This document shows positions 8,315-15,691 of a stretch of 64,000 bases of DNA, in pieces. The translations under genes and the position numbers were made by a program. Source of the DNA: Natrarchaeobaculum aegyptiacum (GTDB lineage: Archaea; Halobacteriota; Halobacteria; Halobacteriales; Natrialbaceae); the NCBI RefSeq assembly GCF_002156705.1, contig NZ_CP019893.1, positions 2,356,001 through 2,420,000 on the forward strand, read 5' to 3'. Positions within the stretch are counted from its first letter, which is position 1. Every line of letters starts with the position of its first letter. The notes under the pieces are model-generated. The model had not been told where the DNA came from. It ran no database searches and worked only from the letters and a program-made list of their open reading frames with translations.

Positions 8315-8932
8315 ATGCTCGAGGCCCTCGCTGGGAACGTACCACTCCTGTTGCTCTCCGTGGGATTAGTCCTGATGGCCCTCGAGGCCATCTCCCCGGG
8401 TGCGAACTTCGTGGTGGTCGGCGTCGCGCTGGTCGGTGCGGGACTGCTCGGCGTCTTCCTCCCGATCACCAGTCCGTTCATCCTCGCCGGACTGGCGCTG
8501 GGGATCGGCCTCGTCGCGGCCTACATCTACCACGAGTTCGACTTCTACGGCGGCAAAGGGACCGCCCAGACCAAAGACTCGAGTTCGCTCGCGGGCGCGA
8601 CCGGCTACGCGACGCGAACGATCACCAGCCGCGACGGCGAGGTCAAACTCGACGAGGGTGGCTTCGCCCCCTACTACAGCGCGCGAACGAGCGGCGACTC
8701 CATCGAGGAGGGCGAAGAGATCATCGTCCTCGATCCCGGCGGCGGGAACGTGCTCACGGTCGAATCTCTCGACGCGATCGCCGACGACGAGATCGACCGC
8801 GCGCTCGCTCGCGACGCCCAGTCGAGAGCCAGACGGGAGAGCGAAGCCGACGAAACCGAACCCGTCGGTGAAGCCGAATCGGACAGCCGACCGCTCGACG
8901 ACCGGGAACGTGAGACGGAGCCGTCGGACTGA
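8315..8932 (+). CDS. NfeD-like membrane protein
   Basis: A 205-residue protein with three to four N-terminal hydrophobic segments, including SPGANFVVVGVALVGAGLLGVFLP, the hallmark of NfeD proteins. A soluble beta-barrel (OB-fold) domain follows, where LAGATGYATRT and SGDSIEEGEEIIVLDPGGGNVLTVE match the NfeD C-terminal domain. The last 50 residues are an acidic disordered tail. NfeD proteins work with stomatin/SPFH proteins in membrane domains; an SPFH gene lies 1.2 kb downstream on the same strand, with only the VKOR-like gene between them. Upstream, a TTTAATCGG element near 8285 could be the TATA box. Confidence 0.85.
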   Translation: MLEALAGNVPLLLLSVGLVLMALEAISPGANFVVVGVALVGAGLLGVFLPITSPFILAGLALGIGLVAAYIYHEFDFYGGKGTAQTKDSSSLAGATGYATRTITSRDGEVKLDEGGFAPYYSARTSGDSIEEGEEIIVLDPGGGNVLTVESLDAIADDEIDRALARDAQSRARRESEADETEPVGEAESDSRPLDDRERETEPSD

Positions 8933-9269
8933 GACGAACGTCTCTCGGCTCCTCCGTGAATCCGTACCGCTGACCTCGAATCAGCCGATCCCCGAACCGC
9001 ACGAATTTTGCACGCGACGGAACTGACTGACACCGTCCAGTTGAGTCGAAAACGGACCGTTTGCTCCAGACTCGAATCGCGTCTCACTCTCGTAGCCGGC
9101 CGTAGGACGATTCGAGCCGACGAACGACAGACTATATTGTGTGGTATGGGCAATATCTCGGCGCTCATCATCCCCGGAAACTGGTGACACCGATGGGGAA
9201 TCACGGGGGGTATTTCTCTGTCTGCAGAGCACCCCATGGTGGCTGTGTTTAGTATTGGGGAGTAAACGC
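8933..9269. other. intergenic stretch without a supported gene
   Basis: No coding frame with typical codon use was found. The open frames across it are antisense or Arg/Ser-rich. Short AT-rich tracts (ACTATATTGTGTGG near 9131) could be promoters. The motif AGTATTG occurs here near 9251 and again just before the next gene. Confidence 0.35.
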
Positions 9270-9278
9270 AATACTTAT
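9270..9278 (+). promoter_or_regulatory. TATA-like box of the VKOR-like gene
   Basis: AATACTTAT lies about 32 bases before the ATG at 9306. This spacing predicts a transcript with almost no leader, as is usual in haloarchaea. Confidence 0.45.
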
Positions 9279-9305
9279 GTCGACCGTCGCGCAACACAGT
9301 ATTGT

Positions 9306-9941
9306 ATGTCAACCGAAAACCCGAGCGCACTTGCGTTCGATTACGAGTGGGAGTACTCGCCCCGGGTCGGGACGCTGTTCGGCGTCTTCACCCTCGTGGC
9401 GGTGCTGGGCTGGCTGGTGACCGTCGCACTGACCGCAATTCACCTCTTTGCCATCCCGGCGATTCCAGCGGACGCACCGGTTCAGGGAAGCATCGAGGTC
9501 ATCACCAGTCCGTGGGCCTACGTCCTCGGTATTCCGCTCGCGACCCTCGGCGGGTTCTACTACCTGACGACGATCGGGCTCGCCCTCTGGTGGTTCGACA
9601 CTCGGCACCCGCTGATCATCAAGGTCCTGACGCCGATCACCGCCAGCGGCGTGGTCTTCTCGTCGTACTTCGTCTACCTGCAACTGGGCGTCATCGGCGA
9701 GATCTGCCCGTTCTGTATGATGTCGGCCGCCGCGACCGTGATCCTGTTCGCACTCGAGCTGGGGATCCTGGGAATGAGTTCGACCCCCAAGCTGACGAAC
9801 ATGATCGGTGATTTCGGTGGCGTGCTCGGCCAGACGAACTTCCCGGTGATCCTGTTCCCGGTGCTGATCGGGCTGGTCACGCTCGCTGGGCTGTTCATCG
9901 TTCCCGTGTTGCCGCTGCCGGACGCCGTCGGATTCGTCTAG
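9306..9941 (+). CDS. VKOR-like membrane thiol oxidoreductase
   Basis: A 211-residue protein with about five membrane helices. ICPFC (Cys134, Cys137) is the quinone-side redox motif of vitamin K epoxide reductase homologues, which reoxidise disulfide-forming proteins and pass electrons to quinone. SPWAYVLGIPLATLGGFYY (68-86) matches the conserved Ser...GIPLA..G..YY block. The loop that normally carries a second Cys pair reads GSIEVITS instead, and Cys134/137 are the only cysteines in the protein. Start: the ATG at 9306 follows a TATA-like box; the longer frame from 9141 is not hydrophobic or acidic like a haloarchaeal protein. Confidence 0.78.
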   Translation: MSTENPSALAFDYEWEYSPRVGTLFGVFTLVAVLGWLVTVALTAIHLFAIPAIPADAPVQGSIEVITSPWAYVLGIPLATLGGFYYLTTIGLALWWFDTRHPLIIKVLTPITASGVVFSSYFVYLQLGVIGEICPFCMMSAAATVILFALELGILGMSSTPKLTNMIGDFGGVLGQTNFPVILFPVLIGLVTLAGLFIVPVLPLPDAVGFV

Positions 9942-10090
9942 AGCGACTACCGTTCGTCTCGAGGCCCGAACGCGAGTGCCGTCTCGCTGCGCGCTTCTCG
10001 CTCGTGTTCGACGACTGACCGCTTCGTTCCGCCGCTACATGTCGACGAAACAAGGGAACGCTTTTCACGTCACCGCCGTAACACGGGAAC

Positions 10091-11263
10091 ATGGTCGCAG
10101 AACTCCTCCCGCTCCAGACGGCAGGTGGTGCGTTACTCATCATCGGCGCGCTCGTGCTGGTCGTGGTCGTTGCCGCGTTACTCAGCGCGATCGAAATCGT
10201 CGACGCGTACGAGAAACGCGCCCTCACCGTCTTCGGCGAGTACCGCAAACTCCTCGAGCCGGGGATCAACTTCGTTCCCCCGTTCGTCTCGAACACGTAT
10301 CGTTTCGACATGCGAACCCAGACACTCGACGTCCCCCGTCAGGAAGCGATCACGCGCGACAACTCCCCCGTGACGGCCGACGCCGTCGTCTACATCAAGG
10401 TGATGGACGCCAAGAAGGCGTTCCTCGAGGTCGACAACTACAAGAAGGCAGTCTCGAACCTCGCCCAGACTACCCTCCGTGCGGTGCTGGGTGACATGGA
10501 ACTCGACGACACGCTGAACAAGCGCCAGGAGATCAACGCCCGCATCCGTCAGGAACTCGACGAACCCACCGACGAGTGGGGGATCCGCGTCGAGAGCGTC
10601 GAGGTCCGCGAGGTCAACCCCTCGAAGGACGTCCAGCGTGCGATGGAGCAACAGACCTCCGCCGAGCGAAAACGCCGTGCCATGATCCTCGAGGCACAGG
10701 GTGAACGCCGCAGTGCCGTCGAGAAAGCAGAGGGTGAAAAGCAAAGTGAGATCATCCGCGCACAGGGTGAAAAGCAGAGTCAGATCCTGGAAGCCCAGGG
10801 TGACTCGATTTCGACGGTCCTGCGCGCGAAGTCCGCCGAATCGATGGGTGAGCGTGCCATCATCGATCAGGGAATGGAGACGCTCGAGCAGATCGGCCAG
10901 AGCGAGTCGACGACGTTCGTCCTCCCACAGGAACTCACCTCGATGGTCGGTCGCTACGGCAAACACCTCTCGGGCAGTGACGTCGGCGAGCACGTCGACT
11001 CCCTCGAGAGTCTCGACTTCGACGAGGAGACCCGCGAACTGATCGGACTCGACGACATCGCCGAGATCATCGGCGAAATCGATCAGGAAGCCGAGATGGA
11101 CGTCGAGGCGATGGAACAGGAGGCCCAGGCGATCAAGGAAGGCGGCGATCCAGCCGAGATATCCGATCCGGAAGCGGTCATCGAAGAGATGGACCAGGAG
11201 TTCCAGACCGATGGCGGCGCCGAGTCAGTCGACGCCGACTCCGGGTCAGACCAGTCCAGATAA
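10091..11263 (+). CDS. SPFH/band 7 stomatin-like protein
   Basis: A 390-residue protein with one N-terminal membrane segment (about 12-34). A band 7 domain follows: VDAYEKRALTVFGEYRKLLEPGINFVPPF, then TLDVPRQEAITRDN and VRAV-type oligomerisation segments. A long Ala/Glu/Lys/Gln-rich coiled coil begins at KRRAMILEAQGER, with repeats of AEGEKQS and AQGEKQS. The last 90 residues are an acidic tail. Stomatins form membrane microdomains and often pair with NfeD proteins; the NfeD-like gene is two genes upstream. This one is about 100 residues longer at the C-terminus than typical archaeal stomatins. Confidence 0.88.
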   Translation: MVAELLPLQTAGGALLIIGALVLVVVVAALLSAIEIVDAYEKRALTVFGEYRKLLEPGINFVPPFVSNTYRFDMRTQTLDVPRQEAITRDNSPVTADAVVYIKVMDAKKAFLEVDNYKKAVSNLAQTTLRAVLGDMELDDTLNKRQEINARIRQELDEPTDEWGIRVESVEVREVNPSKDVQRAMEQQTSAERKRRAMILEAQGERRSAVEKAEGEKQSEIIRAQGEKQSQILEAQGDSISTVLRAKSAESMGERAIIDQGMETLEQIGQSESTTFVLPQELTSMVGRYGKHLSGSDVGEHVDSLESLDFDEETRELIGLDDIAEIIGEIDQEAEMDVEAMEQEAQAIKEGGDPAEISDPEAVIEEMDQEFQTDGGAESVDADSGSDQSR

Positions 11264-11369
11264 TCGGCCACTCCAGCCGACAGTCTCGATTCCCTGAAAC
11301 TCCAGAATCGGAGATCGAAGTGGAGCGAAACCTGTTTTACCGGTGGTCCCGTTCGTGGCTGTAGACACA

Positions 11370-11999
11370 ATGACGACACCCGACGGGGTCGACGACGAGA
11401 AGCGAGCGACCCTGCGCCGATTTGCCGCCCTCGGCGGGGCCACCTCGCTCGCTGGCTCCGGCCTCGCAGCGTCGGCCTCGGCCGATACGGGTGAAAGCGA
11501 CGCCCGCGACGCCATCGCAGGCTACCTCTCGCGGACGCCCGGTGCTCACTTCTCGAAGATCCGCGACGACCTCCAGCTCGGGACCGGCGAGACCCAGCAC
11601 CACCTCCGCCGACTCGAGGACATCGACGCCGTCGAACGCTACCGCGACGGCGACTACAAGCGATTCGTCCTCGCCCGCCGGTTCGACGAGTTCGAAAAGC
11701 AGGCGCTCGGCTACCTTCGCCGGGACACCCCGCGCGGGATGCTGATCGAACTGCTCGCGCGGCCCGACGCCAGCGCTCGCGACCTTGCCGACGCCCTCGA
11801 CGTCTCCGCACCAACGGTCAGCAAGTACGCCGGCGAACTCGAGTCGGCAGACCTCCTCTCCCGTGAGGACGGTTACGCCGTCGAACGCCCAGAGACGGTT
11901 CTCTTGCTGGTGGTGCGCTACGCCGACTCCTTCGGCGACCGGGCGACCGAGTTCGCTCGCAGCGCCGACGACCTGTTCGAGTACCACGGCGGCGACTGA
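11370..11999 (+). CDS. winged-helix regulator with Tat-like N-terminus
   Basis: A 209-residue protein. The N-terminal 45 residues are odd: ATLRRFAALGG followed by an Ala/Gly/Ser-rich stretch and SASADT, which looks like a twin-arginine signal or a weak membrane anchor. Two winged-helix-like domains follow. The first is around YLSRTPGAHFSKIRDDLQLGTGETQHHLRRLE and the second around PDASARDLADALDVSAPTVSKYAGELE. Both are typical of haloarchaeal MarR/ArsR-type regulators that reside in the cytoplasm. Start: ATG at 11370 (MTTPDG). Either the RR segment is a fortuitous or vestigial signal or the regulator is membrane-associated. Confidence 0.78.
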   Translation: MTTPDGVDDEKRATLRRFAALGGATSLAGSGLAASASADTGESDARDAIAGYLSRTPGAHFSKIRDDLQLGTGETQHHLRRLEDIDAVERYRDGDYKRFVLARRFDEFEKQALGYLRRDTPRGMLIELLARPDASARDLADALDVSAPTVSKYAGELESADLLSREDGYAVERPETVLLLVVRYADSFGDRATEFARSADDLFEYHGGD

Positions 12000-12223
12000 C
12001 CGATCCCCGTCGCCCGCGGTCGGCAGCGGTTGCTCGCGTCGATTTCTGCGCAGGAATCCGTCGTAGTCACTTCGAAAGCGGACCGGGACCGCTCCGTGAC
12101 AGTTGGCTAGCCGGAACCCACCCCGGTCGCTTTTGGTGCGTCCACCAGCCCAGGGCATCGGTCGGTGTGTCTACCCGTGGTGACTGCCGGTGCGATCGAT
12201 CGCCGTGGTGAAAATTCGACCGC

Positions 12224-12457
12224 CTAGACGGAGACTTTCCAGGTGGTGCTCGAGGAGTAGCCCCACTTTTCGATGTCGACGTCGTAGTCGCCTTCCTGTA
12301 GAGCGGTGATGTTCGACCCGACCTCCTTGGCAGTCATGCCCAGCTCCTGGCCGATGAGGCGGGATTTGAAGTACGTCTTCGTCGCGGCGTTCTCCCGGAG
12401 GTACTGGAGAATTTCGCGTTGTTTGGTGGTGAGGTCGGGGGCCATTGCCGTGCTCAT
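12224..12457 (-). CDS. small HTH-like protein (DUF7123-like)
   Basis: A 77-residue basic-acidic protein with a compact helix-turn-helix: LTTKQREILQYL, then KTYFKSRLIGQELGMTAKEVGSNI, and a C-terminal strand ending STTWKVSV. It is a conserved small haloarchaeal family that I recall as DUF7123. ATG at 12457; the second Met (residue 5) is possible. A TATATA-like box (12480-12485) is 26 bases upstream, predicting a leaderless transcript. A DNA-binding role is likely from the fold, but the target is unknown. Confidence 0.8.
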   Translation of the reverse strand: MSTAMAPDLTTKQREILQYLRENAATKTYFKSRLIGQELGMTAKEVGSNITALQEGDYDVDIEKWGYSSSTTWKVSV

Positions 12458-12479
12458 ACTGGTCGAAACGGGACGGCCG

Positions 12480-12485
12480 ATAATA
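12480..12485 (-). promoter_or_regulatory. TATA-like box of the DUF7123-like gene
   Basis: The minus strand reads CCCCTATTATCGG. The TATTAT core is centred about 26 bases before the ATG at 12457, the spacing of a leaderless haloarchaeal gene. Confidence 0.5.
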
Positions 12486-12661
12486 GGGGGTTTGGTACGT
12501 CAGGTTAACGCGTCTCCGTCTGGCGATTGTCGACCCGAGTAATCGACCAGTACTGGCTGGAAAACCATTCGTTGGTACAGCGGGTTAATTCATTCTCGGC
12601 ACTGACCGTCACTGAAACTGACCGTTCCCGGTCGGTAAGGCCGTATTACGGCATCCGAACG

Positions 12662-13177
12662 TCACTCGTAGTGACCGACGACGAACGGACCGAACGCGCA
12701 GGCGACCGCTTCGCCGAGTGCGCGCGTCCGATCGGTCAATCCGTCCGTGAGGACACCCGCAGCACCCTCGCTCGTCGCGACGCCCTCGGTTTCGAGCAGG
12801 TCGTCCATCACGGGGCCTAACTCGCCACCGGCCTCGAGTCGCTCGGCGACGGTATCCGGTAGGCGAAGGGTCGGTCCGCCACCGCACTCGAGACGGGGTC
12901 CGTCGGTGACTGCCGCCCACATGACGAGCGAGAGGCCCGGTACGCCGTCGAGTTCCGCGACGCCACCCTCGAGGCCCACGCCGTAGTCGGCATCGGTAGC
13001 TTCGAACGCGCGAACAGCCCGGTTCTCGGCACCGGCGACGGTCTCGTCGATCGAACGGGGCTGTTCTGGCACGCCAGAGTCGACGCCGACGGCGGTGACT
13101 GTCGGCTCGTAGCGGGAGAGCGTCCGTTCGACGGCGGCCACTTTGACGGGATTGGTGCTTCCGACTGCGACGTTCAT
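12662..13177 (-). CDS. inosine/xanthosine triphosphatase (YjjX/DUF84 family)
   Basis: A 171-residue protein of the YjjX family, which hydrolyses ITP and XTP and so cleans the nucleotide pool. The opening MNVAVGSTNPVKVAAV is the substrate-binding GSxNPVK motif. VDSGVPEQPRS, GAENRA and YGVGLEGGV are the further conserved blocks, with the metal-binding acidic residue in the last. GAAGVLTDGLTDRT near the C-terminus is the lid segment. The length is normal for the family. The gene stands alone on the minus strand. A small hairpin lies immediately upstream of the start codon. Confidence 0.87.
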   Translation of the reverse strand: MNVAVGSTNPVKVAAVERTLSRYEPTVTAVGVDSGVPEQPRSIDETVAGAENRAVRAFEATDADYGVGLEGGVAELDGVPGLSLVMWAAVTDGPRLECGGGPTLRLPDTVAERLEAGGELGPVMDDLLETEGVATSEGAAGVLTDGLTDRTRALGEAVACAFGPFVVGHYE

Positions 13178-13179
13178 GC

Positions 13180-13203
13180 CGGGAATTGGAGTTCCCGTTT
13201 TTT
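13180..13203. other. hairpin with T-run next to a start codon
   Basis: CGGGAA-TTGGAG-TTCCCG forms a perfect 6-base stem, followed on the plus strand by six T. Read on the plus strand it looks like an intrinsic terminator, yet the genes upstream on that strand are absent. On the minus strand it lies 3 bases before the YjjX-family ATG and would place a stem at the ribosome entry site. Confidence 0.4.
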
Positions 13204-13311
13204 GGGATTCACGTTCGCCGCCGACACTCCTCTGCTTTAATCCTCTGATTGTTCATACCAGATCCTGCGAATTACCGCTTTTCGAGCGGTGACTGGCGAG
13301 AAATTCGAAAG

Positions 13312-13319
13312 CTTTAAAC
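13312..13319 (+). promoter_or_regulatory. TATA box of the tfb gene
   Basis: CTTTAAAC preceded by CGAAAG (a plausible BRE) is a good archaeal TATA/BRE pair. It lies about 80 bases before the ATG, predicting a leader of about 55 bases. Confidence 0.5.
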
Positions 13320-13396
13320 CTTGAGTCTCGGAACGGAGTAGGTAACGACTCCGTCCGGACTTTTGCGGCCGTCGTCCGGGCGGTCCTCGCCACCGT

Positions 13397-14380
13397 ATGA
13401 CCAACGCATCACCGAACACGAGAGTACGACGTAACGACCCCGAAACGACCGAAGAGGAATCTGCCGAACGCGAACACGACGACCTTGCCTGTCCCGAGTG
13501 TGCGGGCAACCTCGTCGTCGACGACGAGCACGGCGAGACGGTCTGTGAAGACTGTGGGCTCGTCGTCGAGGAAGATTCCGTCGACCGCGGCCCCGAGTGG
13601 CGTGCGTTCGACGCCGCCGAGAAGAACGAGAAGTCCCGCGTCGGTGCCCCCACGACGAACACGATGCACGACAAGGGGCTGTCGACCAACATCGACTGGC
13701 GGAACAAAGACGCCTACGGGAACGCGCTGGGCTCGCGCCAGCGAGAGAAGATGCAGCGCCTGCGAAAGTGGAACGAGCGCTTCCGCACCCGCGACAGCAA
13801 GGAGCGGAACCTCAAACAGGCGCTTGGCGAAATCGACCGGATGGCCTCCGCGTTAGGACTCCCGACGAACGTCCGCGAGACCGCGTCGGTCATCTACCGT
13901 CGTGCACTCGACGAAGATCTCCTGCCGGGACGCTCGATCGAGGGCGTCTCGACGGCCTGTGTCTACGCCGCCGCTCGTCAGGCTGGCGTCCCCCGCTCGC
14001 TCGACGAGATCGCCGACGTGAGCCGCGTCGAGAAGAACGAGATCGCCCGCACCTACCGCTACGTCGTTCGCGAGCTGGGCCTCGAGGTCCAGCCTGCCGA
14101 CCCGGAGAGCTACGTCCCCCGGTTCGCGTCGGGACTTGGCCTCTCCGACGAGGCCGAACACCGCGCGCGCAGCCTGCTCCAGAACGCCAAGGAGAAGGGC
14201 GTCCACAGCGGCAAGTCGCCGGTCGGCCTCGCCGCCGCCGCGGTCTACGCCGCTGCCCTCCTGACCAACGAGAAGACCACGCAGGCGGCCGTCTCGGACG
14301 TCGCGGACATCTCCGAAGTGACGATTCGAAACCGCTACCACGAACTGCTCGAGGCCGAAGAGACCCTCGGCCTGGCCTGA
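13397..14380 (+). CDS. tfb: transcription initiation factor IIB (TFB)
   Basis: A 327-residue general transcription factor that bridges the TATA-binding protein and RNA polymerase. The N-terminal zinc ribbon has CPEC and CEDC (residues about 32-55). The B-reader region is RGPEWRAFD followed by the linker GAPTTNTMHDKGLST. Two cyclin folds follow, with EIDRMASALGLP starting the first and AQP-type ADPESYVPRFA starting the second; VTIRNRYHEL near the end contributes BRE recognition. An acidic/polar extension of about 25 residues precedes the ribbon. Haloarchaea usually carry several tfb paralogues, so this may be one of a set. Confidence 0.95.
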   Translation: MTNASPNTRVRRNDPETTEEESAEREHDDLACPECAGNLVVDDEHGETVCEDCGLVVEEDSVDRGPEWRAFDAAEKNEKSRVGAPTTNTMHDKGLSTNIDWRNKDAYGNALGSRQREKMQRLRKWNERFRTRDSKERNLKQALGEIDRMASALGLPTNVRETASVIYRRALDEDLLPGRSIEGVSTACVYAAARQAGVPRSLDEIADVSRVEKNEIARTYRYVVRELGLEVQPADPESYVPRFASGLGLSDEAEHRARSLLQNAKEKGVHSGKSPVGLAAAAVYAAALLTNEKTTQAAVSDVADISEVTIRNRYHELLEAEETLGLA

Positions 14381-14489
14381 AACGGGTTCTGGTCTTTTAC
14401 CGTCGGTCTGGGCCGGCGGTCCCCATCGTCTCGGCTATCGTACTCGACGAAGCGACACCGTTTTTCTCCTGTCTTTCGACATCTCGTGC

Positions 14490-15170
14490 ATGGCTATCGA
14501 CTTCGATTCGTTCGTCCTCACCGCGGCGACTGCCGATCTGTCCGACGAACCCGGCGCACGCGGGCATGCGGATCTCGTTGAATTTCGGATGGACATGGCC
14601 GACGGGCCACTCGCCGCCCTGAAAGCTTACGACGGCGAGTTACCCATTCTGGCGACTAACCGCCCGACCTGGGAGGGTGGTGAGTACGACGGTACCGACG
14701 CCGACCGGCTCACAGACCTTGCCGAGACGACCGCAATTGAAGCTGTCGAGGCGATCGACGTCGAACTCGAGTCGATCACGGCCGGCGACGCCGACGCGGT
14801 GCTCGAGATGGCACGCGAGCGAGACGTGGCCGTCGTCGCCTCGGCTCACGACTTCGAGGGGACGCCCGACGAAATCGAACTGATGGAGACGCTTACGACG
14901 GCCTGTGAGCATGCCGACGTCGGCAAACTCGCGGTCACCGCCAAGGATCGGGACGATACTCTCGCGCTCTTGGCTGTCACCCACAAACTCGCAACCGACG
15001 GCAACACGGTGGCGACGATGGCGATGGGCGAGGCGGGCAGCCATACGCGAGCCGTCGCTCCAGTCTACGGCTCGCGGATCGGCTACGCGCCCGTCGATCC
15101 AGCCGAGGCGACCGCACCGGGACAGTACGATCTCGAGACGCTCGCGGAGCTGGTCTCGCAACTCGAGTAA
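14490..15170 (+). CDS. aroD: 3-dehydroquinate dehydratase, type I
   Basis: A 226-residue type I dehydroquinase, step 3 of the shikimate pathway to aromatic amino acids. VEFRMDMADG gives the substrate-binding Glu/Arg pair. ASAHDF holds the catalytic His. VGKLAVTAKD holds the Schiff-base Lys. MAMGEAGSHTRAV and PVYGSRIGYAPV complete the active site. The length is normal. The gene is preceded by a T-rich stretch and is monocistronic here. The partner enzyme, 3-dehydroquinate synthase II, is 11 kb away on the other strand. Confidence 0.93.
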   Translation: MAIDFDSFVLTAATADLSDEPGARGHADLVEFRMDMADGPLAALKAYDGELPILATNRPTWEGGEYDGTDADRLTDLAETTAIEAVEAIDVELESITAGDADAVLEMARERDVAVVASAHDFEGTPDEIELMETLTTACEHADVGKLAVTAKDRDDTLALLAVTHKLATDGNTVATMAMGEAGSHTRAVAPVYGSRIGYAPVDPAEATAPGQYDLETLAELVSQLE

Positions 15171-15290
15171 CTCCACGAGTACGACACGGCGTCCTCGTTG
15201 CTCGTTTTACTCTTTCCGGGCCACGTTTAGACGCCGCTCAGTTGACGTCTCGACCGGGATTATGTAACGTTGAGCGAGGACGCGGCGAGT

Positions 15291-15503
15291 ATGCCGTCTC
15301 AACTCGCCCGGTTCACCGACCGATGCGTCGATTTGTCCCCGGATGCTGTCATTGGCGAGCCAGCACCGGCGTTCGAGAAGGGTGATGGCGGCTACGCTGA
15401 CTGGGTAATCGTCTCAATTCACTGTCTCAGAGAGTACCTGAACCAGCCCTACCGACGATTACCGAAATCACGCTGGTGCAGATCGAGGAATCCTGGTTGG
15501 TGA
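15291..15503 (+). pseudogene. N-terminal remnant of an IS5-type transposase
   Basis: About 70 residues: QLARFTDRCVDLSPDAVIGE, then GGYADWVIVSIHCLREYL and NQPYR. This closely follows the N-terminal helical domain of haloarchaeal IS5-family transposases. The homology stops after the PYR/SYR position, where a full-length enzyme would run on for about 200 more residues including the DDE catalytic residues. None of these is found downstream. I could not find terminal inverted repeats. It marks the left edge of the island of exported proteins. The open frame extends back to 15270. Confidence 0.6.
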
Positions 15504-15691
15504 CGTTGGAAACCGTTCTGTCGCCACCACCGCTCGCGCTCCCACGATCACGCAGACGGCTCACCCACAGAAAGCGAGCGACGCCGTTCGGAAAAACGTA
15601 GGACACGACCTGACTCGACCGGCGATAGCGGTCGACGAGGTGCTAGTGCTATCAAACAGCACTTCGGTTCGAACGACGGCTGGGTGGCTCG

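Noticed and set aside
15504-15691. Possible second half of the transposase
   Set aside because: In no frame could I find the DDE-domain blocks expected after the N-terminal domain.
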